Shown: piece after piece, positions 8,294 to 16,364 of the stretch
Numbering within the stretch: the stretch's first letter is position 1
Layout: each line of letters opens with the position of its first letter
NCBI RefSeq assembly: GCF_001905095.1
Contig: NZ_LWLS01000061.1
Coordinates: 62,001 to 126,000, forward strand
DNA: 64,000 bases
Reading direction: 5' to 3'
Source of the DNA: Micromonospora sp. CB01531
GTDB taxonomy: Bacteria > Actinomycetota > Actinomycetes > Mycobacteriales > Micromonosporaceae
The notes under the pieces: model-generated
What the model was told of the DNA's origin: nothing
Database searches by the model: none
What the model saw: only the letters and a program-made list of their open reading frames with translations
Translations under genes and position numbers: made by a program

Positions 8294-9715
8294 ATGTCGC
8301 AGGAGACGACCTACCTCGAACTGTCCGAAGTGGACGGAGGAGCGCACAAGTTCTACGAGGTCGTGGTGGCGGACACCGCGCTGACCGTGCGCTACGGCCG
8401 GATCGGCGACCTGGGCCAGGTGAAGACGACCACCTTCCCGGACAACGTCCGGGCCCGGGCCGCCGCCGCGAAGAAGATCGGCGAGAAGGTCCGCAAGGGG
8501 TACGCCCCGGCGGTGCCGGGCGTACGCCAGAAGCGGGCGGTCACCCGCCGGCAGATCGTGAGCACCCGCTCCACCGCCCGCACCGCCCCGGTCCTCTGGC
8601 GGTACGACTCGGGCGCGCCCGCGTTCGGCATCTTCATCGACGGGCAGAGCTGCATGGTGGGCAACGAGCACGGGGTGATCACCACCCTGGGCCACGACGA
8701 CCGGGTGCTGAACCAGGTCCGGCTCCCCGACGGGGTGAAGTGCATCGTCGCCGACGACGCCTGGATCTACGCGGGTTGCGACGACGGGAACGTCTACGAC
8801 CTCTCCGGCAAGGTGCCCCGGGTGGCGTACGCGATCGCCCCGGACATCGACATCTACTGGCTGGACATCCATGACGGCGTCCTGGGCGTCTCCGACCGCG
8901 AGGGCGGCATCGCCGCGATCGACCACGAGGACGAGTTCCTCTGGCGCCGGCCGGGGCGGGGCCGGTCCGCCTGGATGGTGCGCTGTGACACCGATGCGCT
9001 CTACCACGGCCACTCGCAGGGGGTGACCGGCTACGACTGGCGTACCGGACGGGAGCTGTGGCACACCCGGACCGGGGCGGTGCTCTTCGGCTGGCAGGAG
9101 CGGGACAGCGTGTTCGCCGGCACCGGCACCCGCGAGGTGGTGCGGCTGCGCAAGGACGGGCGCGCCGAGCGGACGTACCGGTGCGACGCCGCGGTCTTCT
9201 CCTGCGCCACCGCCGAGGGCGGCCGGTACGTCTTCGCCGGCGACAGCGCGTCCTCGATCTACTGCTTCGACGCGGCCGGCAACCGGCTGTGGAAGCTCGG
9301 CACCGGCTGCGGCTCGGCGTACTCGATGCAGTACCACGAGGAGCGGCTCTACGTGGTCACCACCAGCGGCTACCTGGCTTGCATCGACGCCAGCGAGCCG
9401 GCCATCCGGGCCGCCGAGGCGGGCAGCGTGCCCGAGGTGGTCGACGTGAAGGCCCCGACCCGGCTGCCCGAGCCGGCCGCCTGGACCACGGTGGAGGTCA
9501 CCACCGACGACCGGGCCGGCGTGGTGGTGGAGTGCGTCGAGGAGGGTGGCCGGCTGCGCATCCACGTGCTGTCGAACGGCTACCGCCGGGACTGGCCGGT
9601 GCAGTTCCCCAAGGGCATCCGCGAGCCGGGCGCCCGCTACCTGGTCACCGACGTGCGGGTGGCCGGTCGGGGCGGGTTCTACCGGGCGTACGGCGACATC
9701 CGCCGCCTCCGCTGA
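8294..9715 (+). CDS. WGR domain protein with PQQ-like beta-propeller
   Basis: A 473-residue protein of unknown function. Residues 1-80 form a WGR domain (VRYGRIGDLGQVKTTTF and conserved KKIGEKVRKGY), the module first known from PARP and MolR proteins and thought to bind nucleic acid. A basic linker (RQKRAVTRRQ) leads into about 300 residues of repeated short beta units, each with patterns such as DDGNVYDL, DREGGIAAID, DAAGNRLWKLG, which suggest a PQQ-like propeller. No signal peptide or membrane segment is seen, so it should be cytoplasmic. ATG at 8294 has GGAGG seven bases upstream. No MoxR or von Willebrand partner, often found with WGR proteins, is present in this window. Confidence 0.75.
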   Translation: MSQETTYLELSEVDGGAHKFYEVVVADTALTVRYGRIGDLGQVKTTTFPDNVRARAAAAKKIGEKVRKGYAPAVPGVRQKRAVTRRQIVSTRSTARTAPVLWRYDSGAPAFGIFIDGQSCMVGNEHGVITTLGHDDRVLNQVRLPDGVKCIVADDAWIYAGCDDGNVYDLSGKVPRVAYAIAPDIDIYWLDIHDGVLGVSDREGGIAAIDHEDEFLWRRPGRGRSAWMVRCDTDALYHGHSQGVTGYDWRTGRELWHTRTGAVLFGWQERDSVFAGTGTREVVRLRKDGRAERTYRCDAAVFSCATAEGGRYVFAGDSASSIYCFDAAGNRLWKLGTGCGSAYSMQYHEERLYVVTTSGYLACIDASEPAIRAAEAGSVPEVVDVKAPTRLPEPAAWTTVEVTTDDRAGVVVECVEEGGRLRIHVLSNGYRRDWPVQFPKGIREPGARYLVTDVRVAGRGGFYRAYGDIRRLR

Positions 9716-9851
9716 GGGCTCCGGTCCGGGGCGGGGCGGGACCGCTCCCGGACCGGTCACCGGCCGGTCCAACCCACCGCCCGCCTCCGCCCTGCCAACC
9801 TGTCCCGGAATCGGCTGTACGCGACCCGCCGACGTGGTCCAGGATGGCCGG

Positions 9852-10729
9852 ATGGCCGGGCACCTGGAGATCCCCGAGGGCCTGGGCTGGGTCCGGCGGC
9901 TGCCGGCGGGCCGGGTCTGGCTGGCCGAGCTGCCGGACCTGCTGGCCGAGTGCGTACGGCGGTGGGAGCTGCGGATCGGACCGCCCTACCCGTACGCGTT
10001 CGCCTCGCTGGCGATGCCGGCGGAGCTGCCCGACGGCACCGCGGCGGTGCTGAAGCTCCAGTACCCGGACGCGGACAGTGCGCACGAGGCGACCGCGCTG
10101 GCCCGCTGGGCCGGTGCCGGCACGATCCGGTTGCTGGCCCACGACCCGCCACGGCGGGCGCTGCTGGTGGAGCGCTGCGTGCCCGGCACCCCGCTGCACG
10201 AGCTGCCCCTCGATGCGGCTCTGGACGTGGTGGTCGAACTGCTCCCCCGGCTCGGCGTGCCGGCCGGCCCGCCGTTCACCCCGCTCGCCGAGGAGGCGAC
10301 CGGCTGGGCGGAGCAGCTACCGGCGAACTGGGAGCGGGCCAACCGCCCGTACGAACGGCGGCTGCTGGACGCGGCGCTCGGGCTGCTCGCCGATCTGGTG
10401 CCCAGCAGGGCGAGCAGGTGCTGGTCAACCAGGACCTGCACGCCGGCAACGTGCTCCGGGCGACCCGGGAACCGTGGTTGGTCATCGACCCGAAGCCGCT
10501 GGCCGGCGAGCGGGAGTTCGCGCTGGTGCCGATGGTGCGTGGCGCGGAGCTGGGGCACTCGCCCGATGCGGTCCGCTATCGGCTGGATCGGCTCAGCGCC
10601 GAGCTGGGCCTCGACCGGGAACGGGTCCGGGGCTGGACGATCGTGCACACCATCGCGTGGAGCATCGGCGGGGACGAGGTCTTCCCGAATCAGGTCGAGG
10701 TGGTCCGCTGGCTGCTCGGCGAGGAGTGA
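9852..10729 (+). pseudogene. Aminoglycoside phosphotransferase (APH(6)/hydroxyurea type), frameshifted
   Basis: The reading frame opens with MAGHLEIPEGLGW and runs to about 10406, then the homologous sequence continues one frame over with VLVNQDLHAGNVL and IDPKPLAGEREFA to a stop at 10727-10729. These are the catalytic (D and N) and metal-binding (DP) motifs of the APH_6_hur family, kinases of streptomycin-like drugs. Reading CCCAGC then CAGGGCGAG needs one extra C at 10406, so a single-base deletion explains the break. Left uncorrected, the first frame gives a protein without active site. It could be a true pseudogene or a sequencing error in a C-rich run. If repaired it would be about 292 residues. 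Confidence 0.75.
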
Positions 10730-10759
10730 CCGACCCCGGGAGGCGGCCGGGGTTCGGTC
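10728..10759. terminator. Hairpin terminator between the phosphotransferase and nei2
   Basis: GACCGACCCCGG (10728-10739) pairs with CCGGGGTTCGGTC (10747-10759) with one bulged A and a seven-base loop. It overlaps the stop of the phosphotransferase gene and lies between convergent genes, so it can stop both. There is no T-run. Confidence 0.6.
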
Positions 10760-10828
10760 ACGTCGAGCGGCTCCGTCACCAGATCCGCGTCCATCGCGCG
10801 GTGGGTTGACACGGCCGGCGGCCTGGCG

Positions 10829-11725
10829 TCAGCCGGCCTGGCAGGTGGGGCACCAGTAGAGGTTGCGGCCGGCCAGCTCGCCCCGGCTGATCGCGGCACC
10901 GCAGACGTGGCAGGCCGCGCCGGGGCGGCGGTAGACGTACACCTCCCCGCCGTGCCGGTCGACGCGGGGCGCGCGGCCCATCGCCTGCGGCAGGTGCTCG
11001 TCCCGCACGGTGTCGATCCGGCCCCGCTCGACGGCGAGGGTCATCAGCGCCACCAGGTCGGCCCAGAGCTCCGCCCAGCCGGCCGGGGTGAGGTCCCGCC
11101 CGGGCAGGGTGGGCGGCAGCCCGGCGCGGAACAGCGCCTCGGTCACGAAGATCAGCCCGGTGCCGGCCACCACCGACTGGTCCAGCAGCAGCGCGGCGAG
11201 CGGGGTGGGGCTGCGCCGGATCCGCGCGTACGCCCGGTCGGGGTCGGTGTCGGCGCGCAGCGGGTCCGAGCCGAGCCGGTCGCGCAGGGCCGCCACCTCG
11301 GGCGGGGTGAGCAGCTCGCAGGCGGTCGGGCCGGTCAGGTCCAGCCAGTGCCGGTGGTCCTCGCCGGCTGGCGGGACGCCGATGTCGGCCAGATCGAGGC
11401 CCACCTCGGCGCGTCTGCCGCCACGCCGAGAGCTGGCGCCGTCGTTGCTGAGTCGCAGCCGCACCTGCCCGACCGGGGGCGGCGGCTCGCCGGGCCCGTC
11501 GGCGAACTTGCCGTAGAGGCCGAGGTGCACGTGCAGGGTCAGCTCGCCGGCGTAGTGGTGCAGCAGGTGCTTGCCGTACGCCTCGGTGCCCTCGAGGACG
11601 GTGCCGGTGAGCCGGGCCGCGCCCCCGGCGAAGCGGCCCTGCGGGCTGGCGGCGTGCACCCGGTCGCCCGCGAAGAGTTCGGCGTGTCGGGCCGCCAAGC
11701 GGTGGATGGTGTGTCCCTCTGGCAC
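10829..11725 (-). CDS. nei2: DNA glycosylase / AP lyase of the Fpg/Nei family (Nei2 type)
   Basis: A 298-residue base-excision repair enzyme that would remove oxidised pyrimidines and nick the abasic site. The mature protein starts PEGHTIHRLA, with the catalytic N-terminal Pro and Glu of the family and the HTIH variant seen in actinobacterial Nei2. A zinc finger of the form CHVCG...CPTCQ closes the protein. The GTG at 11725 is fixed by the need for Pro at position 2; the ribosome binding site is weak. It is convergent with the broken phosphotransferase and divergent from the small membrane protein gene. Confidence 0.9.
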   Translation of the reverse strand: MPEGHTIHRLAARHAELFAGDRVHAASPQGRFAGGAARLTGTVLEGTEAYGKHLLHHYAGELTLHVHLGLYGKFADGPGEPPPPVGQVRLRLSNDGASSRRGGRRAEVGLDLADIGVPPAGEDHRHWLDLTGPTACELLTPPEVAALRDRLGSDPLRADTDPDRAYARIRRSPTPLAALLLDQSVVAGTGLIFVTEALFRAGLPPTLPGRDLTPAGWAELWADLVALMTLAVERGRIDTVRDEHLPQAMGRAPRVDRHGGEVYVYRRPGAACHVCGAAISRGELAGRNLYWCPTCQAG

Positions 11726-11884
11726 GACGGCAACGGTAGCCCGGGGCCCCGGCGGCGCCGCTGGGGAGTCCGGCCACCCGTCGACGGGTGTCGAATTCCC
11801 GGCGGCCGGGTACCTCCTGCGTGTCACGCGTGGTCGCCACTGCGCATCACCCGGCCTCCACGCAGCAGATCAGGAGGTGTCGAA

Positions 11885-12451
11885 ATGAAGATTTTGTCCC
11901 ACCGCAACGCCCCGGCGCGAGATGAGGCCGTCGACGGCGACGGCGTCGTCGACGGCCGCCACACGGCCGCCACCGGCCGTCCGGTCGCTACCGAGGGACG
12001 GCACGCCGGGGTCGACCCGGATCCGGCCCTGGAGCGCACCGTCGACCTGGACCGGGACGGCCAGCCGGACCGGCCGTCGGCCCGCCCCGACGCCGATGCC
12101 CGGACGGCTCCGGTGGCCCTCGGGCCGAAGCCTCGGGCCAGCCTGCTGGCCACCCTCGGCCTGATCGCCTCCGTGGTCGGCGCGCTGTTCGTGCTGAGCG
12201 GCAGCCTCGCCGGATATGGCATCGGGCTCGGCGCGGTCGGCGCGGTGCTCGCCGTGCTCGGCCTGGTCGCCACCCGCCGGCGGCACGTGGCCGGTACGAC
12301 CGACGCGCTGATCGGCGTGGTGGTCGGCCTCGCCGCCGTGGTGCTCGGCCTCGTCGCGCTGACCGGCCAGTTCGACTGGCCGACGACCGACGGCGAGTGG
12401 GTCGGCCGGTTCCGCGAGTGGCTTGATTCACAGTTTGCCGCGATGTTCTGA
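11885..12451 (+). CDS. Small membrane protein with a disordered acidic N-terminal region
   Basis: A 188-residue protein I cannot assign to a named family. Residues 1-85 are charged and Asp/Arg rich with no fold visible; residues 88-131 form two hydrophobic segments (LLATLGLIASVVGALFVL and a Gly-rich second one); a third lies around 142-164. The tail ends WVGRFREWLDSQFAAMF, an amphipathic helix. AGGAGGTG lies seven bases before ATG 11885, an unusually strong ribosome binding site, so it may be well translated. A perfect 13-bp terminator follows. Topology suggests an N-in cytoplasmic region; no function can be given. Confidence 0.75.
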   Translation: MKILSHRNAPARDEAVDGDGVVDGRHTAATGRPVATEGRHAGVDPDPALERTVDLDRDGQPDRPSARPDADARTAPVALGPKPRASLLATLGLIASVVGALFVLSGSLAGYGIGLGAVGAVLAVLGLVATRRRHVAGTTDALIGVVVGLAAVVLGLVALTGQFDWPTTDGEWVGRFREWLDSQFAAMF

Positions 12452-12527
12452 CGGGCACTGATCGGCTCGCCTGGCGGTGCGCCGGCACGCCCGACCAGTC
12501 TGGTGGTTCACCAGCCGGGCACATCCT

Positions 12528-12557
12528 CTTCGGGGGCGGCGATGGCCGCCCCCGAAG
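12528..12557. terminator. Perfect 13-bp stem terminator after the small membrane protein
   Basis: CTTCGGGGGCGGC (12528-12540), a GATG loop, and GCCGCCCCCGAAG (12545-12557) make a flawless GC-rich stem 77 bp after the stop of the gene at 11885. No T-run follows, as usual in this GC range. Confidence 0.7.
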
Positions 12558-12724
12558 TGTGTCCGGGATGGCCAGGGGGTCGACCACGGCGACGCCGGCC
12601 CGGATCGCGCCGGCCCGGGCGGGGCGTCGCCCCAGGTGGGCGGACCTGGCGATGGCCCGGCTGGACGAGATCGAGACGTCCCGGCACCCGCCGGCCCACC
12701 TCGTTTGGAGCGGGACTGGGCGTC

Positions 12725-12783
12725 GACGCAACGATCCGACGCCGTCAGAGCGCCAGACGCAACGATCCGACGCCGAACGCAAC
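12725..12783. promoter_or_regulatory. Phased direct repeats upstream of ddaH (candidate operator)
   Basis: GACGCAACGATCCGACGCCG occurs identically at 12725-12744 and 12756-12775, a 31-bp period near three helical turns. A third ACGCAAC core lies at 12777-12783. The array sits 104-162 bp before the ddaH start. Arginine-catabolic genes are often controlled by Lrp/AsnC or ArgR proteins; which one acts here is unknown. Confidence 0.5.
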
Positions 12784-12886
12784 TTCTCGCGGTGGATGTC
12801 GCCGGCCTGCGGCGCATAACGTTGGACCACGGCGCCAGCCCGTGGGCCGACCGTGGCCGGGCGCGCCCGACCCCTGGGAGCACGAC

Positions 12887-13708
12887 ATGACGATGGACGC
12901 CACCCGCCAGCGCTTTCTGATGTGCCGGCCGACGTACTTCGCGGTCGACTACGCGATCAACCCGTGGATGGATCCGACCGCGCCGGTCGACGCCGACCTG
13001 GCGATCCGGCAGTGGGAGCAGCTCCGCCAGACGTACGTCGACCTGGGCCACGAGGTCGAGCTGATCGACCCCGTCGCCGGCCTGCCGGACATGGTCTTCG
13101 CCGCCAACGGCGGCACCGTGATCGACGGCAAGGCCATGGCGGTGCAGTTCCGTGACCCGCAGCGCGCCGACGAGGCCCCCGCCTACCGGGCCTGGTTCGA
13201 GGCTGCCGGCTTCGAGATGTACGACCCGAAGCACGTCAACGAGGGCGAGGGCGACATCCTGCTGGTCGGCGACCACCTGCTCGCCGGGACCGGGTTCCGC
13301 ACCGCGCACGCCTCGCACGCCCAGCTCCAGGAGGTCTTCGGCTACCCGGTGATCACCATGCAGCTGGTGGACCCGCGCTTCTACCACCTGGACACCGCGC
13401 TCACCGTGCTCGACGAGCGGACCGTCGCGTACCTGCCGGAGGCGTTCTCGCCGGGCAGCCGGGCGGTGCTGCGCCGGCTCTTCCCGGACGCCATCCACGC
13501 CACCATGGCCGACGCCGAGGTGCTCGGGCTGAACGCGGTCAGCGACGGCCGGCACGTGGTGCTGCCCGCCCAGGCCACCGACCTCGCCGCCAAGCTGCGC
13601 GACCGGGGCTACCAGACCATCGGGATCGACCTGTCCGAGCTGCGCAAGGCCGGCGGCGGACCGAAGTGCTGCACGTTGCGACTCCGTCAGGGAAAGGCAG
13701 ACAAGTGA
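12887..13708 (+). CDS. ddaH: Dimethylarginine dimethylaminohydrolase (dimethylargininase)
   Basis: A 273-residue enzyme of the amidinotransferase/hydrolase superfamily that hydrolyses methylated arginines to citrulline and methylamines, or acts on arginine-like substrates. Family marks include LMCRPTYF at the N-terminus, NPWMD, FAANGG, the catalytic His in FYHLDTAL and the catalytic Cys in GGGPKCCTLRL near the C-terminus. ATG at 12887 has GGGAG eight bases before it. Its stop overlaps the next start (GTGA), so ddaH and rocD are translated together; the pair can turn arginine-derived compounds into glutamate semialdehyde. Repeats upstream suggest regulation by an amino-acid sensing protein. 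Confidence 0.9.
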   Translation: MTMDATRQRFLMCRPTYFAVDYAINPWMDPTAPVDADLAIRQWEQLRQTYVDLGHEVELIDPVAGLPDMVFAANGGTVIDGKAMAVQFRDPQRADEAPAYRAWFEAAGFEMYDPKHVNEGEGDILLVGDHLLAGTGFRTAHASHAQLQEVFGYPVITMQLVDPRFYHLDTALTVLDERTVAYLPEAFSPGSRAVLRRLFPDAIHATMADAEVLGLNAVSDGRHVVLPAQATDLAAKLRDRGYQTIGIDLSELRKAGGGPKCCTLRLRQGKADK

Positions 13709-14922
13709 TCATCGACGACATGCTGCGGACGCCGTCCGCCGTACGGGACGCGGAGCGTCACACGGCGCACAACTACCACCCGCTGCCCGTGGTGATCTCG
13801 TCCGCCGAGGGCGCCTGGCTGACCGACGTGGACGGCCGCCGCTACCTGGACTGCCTGGCCGGCTACTCGGCGCTGAACTTCGGCCACCGGCACCCGCAGC
13901 TGATCGAGGCCGCGCACGCGCAGCTCGACCGGCTCACGCTGACCAGCCGGGCGTTCATCCACGACCAGTTCGCCGACTTCTGCCGGGAGCTGGCCGAGCT
14001 GTGCGGCAAGGACCTGGTCCTGCCGATGAACACCGGCGCGGAGGCGGTGGAAACCGGCATCAAGGTCGCCCGCAAGTGGGGCTACCAGGTCAAGGGCGTG
14101 ACCCCGGGCCAGGCGAACATCGTGGTTGCCGAGGGGAACTTCCACGGCCGGACCACCACGATCGTCAGCTTCTCCACCGACGAGGACGCGCGCGCCGACT
14201 TCGGGCCGTACACCCCGGGCTTCACGGTCGTCCCCTACGGCGACCTGGACGCGCTGACCGCCGCGATCGACGAGAACACGGTCGCCGTGCTGCTCGAGCC
14301 GATCCAGGGCGAGCAGGGTGTCGTGGTGCCGGCGGAGGGCTACCTGCCGGGCGTCCGCCGGGTCTGCACCGAGCGGAACGTCCTGTTCATCGCCGACGAG
14401 ATCCAGTCGGGTCTGGGGCGTACCGGCGCGACGTTCGCCTGCGACCACGAGGGTGTCGTTCCGGACATGTACCTGCTGGGCAAGGCGCTCGGCGGCGGCA
14501 TCGTGCCGGTCTCCGCGGTGGCCGCGAACACCGACGTGCTCGGCGTGCTCAAGCCGGGCCAGCACGGCTCGACGTTCGGCGGCAACCCGCTGGCCTGCGC
14601 CGTCGCCACCGAGGTGGTCCGGCTGCTCGCCACCGGCGAGTTCCAGCGGCGCTCGGCCGAGCTGGGCGAACGGCTGCACGCCGGCCTGCGCGGCCTGATC
14701 GGCAAGGGCCTGGTCGCCGTCCGGGGCCGGGGCCTCTGGGCCGGCCTGGACATCGACCCGGCGCTGATGACCGGCCGGCAGGCCTGCGAGCGGCTGATGG
14801 AGCGGGGCGTCCTGGCCAAGGACACCCACGGCTCGACCATCCGGCTCGCCCCGCCGCTGGTGATCACCGAGGAGGAGATCGACCACGCGGTGGCCCAGCT
14901 CGCCGCCGTGCTGGAGGGCTGA
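13705..14922 (+). CDS. rocD: Ornithine--oxo-acid transaminase
   Basis: A 405-residue class III PLP aminotransferase that moves the delta-amino group of ornithine to 2-oxoglutarate, giving glutamate-5-semialdehyde. Visible marks are NFGHRHPQ, NTGAEAVETGIK, GNFHGRTT, the DEIQSGLGRTG segment and the PLP lysine in LLGKALGGG. The GTG start at 13705 overlaps the ddaH stop by four bases and has GGAAAGG upstream. Length matches the family. A strong hairpin terminator closes the two-gene operon. Confidence 0.93.
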   Translation: MIIDDMLRTPSAVRDAERHTAHNYHPLPVVISSAEGAWLTDVDGRRYLDCLAGYSALNFGHRHPQLIEAAHAQLDRLTLTSRAFIHDQFADFCRELAELCGKDLVLPMNTGAEAVETGIKVARKWGYQVKGVTPGQANIVVAEGNFHGRTTTIVSFSTDEDARADFGPYTPGFTVVPYGDLDALTAAIDENTVAVLLEPIQGEQGVVVPAEGYLPGVRRVCTERNVLFIADEIQSGLGRTGATFACDHEGVVPDMYLLGKALGGGIVPVSAVAANTDVLGVLKPGQHGSTFGGNPLACAVATEVVRLLATGEFQRRSAELGERLHAGLRGLIGKGLVAVRGRGLWAGLDIDPALMTGRQACERLMERGVLAKDTHGSTIRLAPPLVITEEEIDHAVAQLAAVLEG

Positions 14923-14935
14923 CCCCCGTACGCGA

Positions 14936-14970
14936 AAGGGCGCCGGGACCGCGACGGTCCCGGCGCCCTT
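14936..14970 (+). terminator. Terminator of the ddaH-rocD operon
   Basis: AAGGGCGCCGGGACC (14936-14950) and GGTCCCGGCGCCCTT (14956-14970) form a perfect 15-bp stem with a five-base loop, 14 bases after the rocD stop. It also faces the end of the FHA gene on the other strand. Confidence 0.85.
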
Positions 14971-14981
14971 CGTCGTGCGCC

Positions 14982-16136
14982 TCAGGGGCGCGGCAGGCGC
15001 ATCGCCATGGTGGGGGCCTCCGCCATCACCGAGGTGGGGCTGAACTTCGCGTCGCTGGGCAGCTCGTCGGCGCGGCCGACCTGCACGCCCGGGTAGAGCT
15101 CGACGATGTCGCCCTCACCCAGCACCCGGGACTGCTGCGGGGCCAGCGCGATCCGGTCCGACTCGGCCATCGAACCGCCCGGCCGTACGCCCGAGCCGTT
15201 GGTGCTGGTGTCGGTGACGACCACCTCGCCTCGACCAGCCCGCAGCTCGAACCGGACGTGGCTGCGGCTGATCCAGCGCCGCGCCTCGTCGTTGAGCCAC
15301 TGGCCGAGCACGATCCCGCCGGACGAGTCCGGTGCCCGCCCGACCAGCACCGGCTGGGACTCGGTGAGCACGAACCGCCGCCGGACCAGCCCGCCGATGC
15401 GTACCGCCAGCAGCTCCGTCCGCGGCCGCGGCCCGGCGTCGCCAAGCCGGACGCCGTGCCGGGGGCAGGTCGGCGCCCCGTTGCGCAGCGTGGGCGGGGG
15501 CTGGCCGGCCGGGGCGCGGTCCACCCGGGCCAGGTCGGCGAAGGCGCCGCCGCCCCCACCGCCGCCGAAGAGCGCGCACCCGGGCTCGGGGCAGCGCCAC
15601 TGCCGGGCCAGCAGCTTCGCGCCCACCGGTGAGCGGCTGCCGGAAGCCGGGCTCTGCCCGCCGCCGACGTGCGCGATGAACACCGGGCCACCTGCGCCGG
15701 GCACCGGCGCGAGCACCCTTCCGGCCTGCCCGAGCCACGGGTAGCGGCCGCTCAGCCCGTCGAAGCGCCCCCGGCTGAGCACGGGCAGCCCGAGCAGGTC
15801 GGCCACCTCCAGCACCCGGTCGCCGGGGTGGTCCAGCACCTCCACCAGACCGTCGTCCGCCCAGCGCCGGACCACCATCCGCTCGTTGGAGGTCAGGTCC
15901 GCGTCGGAGAGCAGGGCCCGGTGCACGATGGCGTAGACCGGGACGCTGTCCTCCCCCAACTGCTGGGACAGGGCGTCGATCACCATGCCGAGCCGCAGCA
16001 GGCTGGCCGGCCGGCCGCCGTCCAGGTTCTGCCAGCGGATCACTTCGGCCAGGTCCACCACGGCCCGGGCCAGTGCGGGGTCGGTGCAGACCCGCCCCTC
16101 GATGGCGTCGAGCACCTTGCTGATCTCGAATCTCAT
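14982..16136 (-). CDS. FHA domain protein with internal zinc-ribbon-like cysteines
   Basis: A 384-residue cytoplasmic protein. Residues 1-125 are an unrecognised helical domain (MRFEISKVLDAIEG...). A middle part has paired Cys (CPEPGC near residue 195 and CPRHG near 243) separated by a poly-Gly run, which could bind zinc. The C-terminal part is a forkhead-associated domain with GRAPDSS, SRSHVRF and TSTNGSG, the residues that read phosphothreonine. FHA proteins are usual partners of Hanks-type Ser/Thr kinases, and one is encoded at 23641. ATG at 16136 matches the start of conserved-looking sequence. Role unknown, probably phospho-signalling. Confidence 0.8.
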   Translation of the reverse strand: MRFEISKVLDAIEGRVCTDPALARAVVDLAEVIRWQNLDGGRPASLLRLGMVIDALSQQLGEDSVPVYAIVHRALLSDADLTSNERMVVRRWADDGLVEVLDHPGDRVLEVADLLGLPVLSRGRFDGLSGRYPWLGQAGRVLAPVPGAGGPVFIAHVGGGQSPASGSRSPVGAKLLARQWRCPEPGCALFGGGGGGGAFADLARVDRAPAGQPPPTLRNGAPTCPRHGVRLGDAGPRPRTELLAVRIGGLVRRRFVLTESQPVLVGRAPDSSGGIVLGQWLNDEARRWISRSHVRFELRAGRGEVVVTDTSTNGSGVRPGGSMAESDRIALAPQQSRVLGEGDIVELYPGVQVGRADELPSDAKFSPTSVMAEAPTMAMRLPRP

Positions 16137-16364
16137 GCCGCGCTCCGGACGGTGCCGTCGATCCGACGGGTTGGCACCCGCCCGCCCGTCTCGTTCCGCA
16201 CCGCCGCCGCGCTGCGCACGTCTGTCATGACCCGACCCTACCGGCAGCGCTGATTCAGGCCGATCCACGCACGGCGGAAATCGACCTTCGCCGGTGGGTG
16301 GCGGGGGCTAGGCTGACCCGCCGGCCCGGGCGGGGGCCGCCGCCTCCGCCCGGCGCGGTCCCGC

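Larger units (their letters stand above)
12452..12886. other. 435-bp gene-free region before ddaH
   Basis: It holds a perfect hairpin at 12528-12557 and phased direct repeats at 12725-12783. Short open frames on both strands (for example 12559-12819 plus and 12508-12699 minus) have no ribosome binding site or family resemblance, so I do not call them. An Lrp/AsnC regulator gene, often beside ddaH in relatives by my recollection, is not recognisable here. Confidence 0.6.

Noticed and set aside
10406..10410. Programmed -1 frameshifting in the phosphotransferase gene
   Set aside because: No slippery heptamer or downstream pseudoknot is evident; a one-base deletion is simpler.
12559..12819. 86-codon plus-strand frame before ddaH
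   Set aside because: No ribosome site or family resemblance, and the repeats at 12725-12775 run through it as if noncoding.
12508..12830. Possible Lrp/AsnC regulator divergent from ddaH
   Set aside because: No frame on the minus strand shows the AsnC helix-turn-helix or RAM domain.
14001..15632. Long plus-strand open frame across rocD and the FHA gene
   Set aside because: It is a shadow of rocD in another frame and of the FHA gene on the other strand; composition is Arg/Pro/Gly-rich with no motif.
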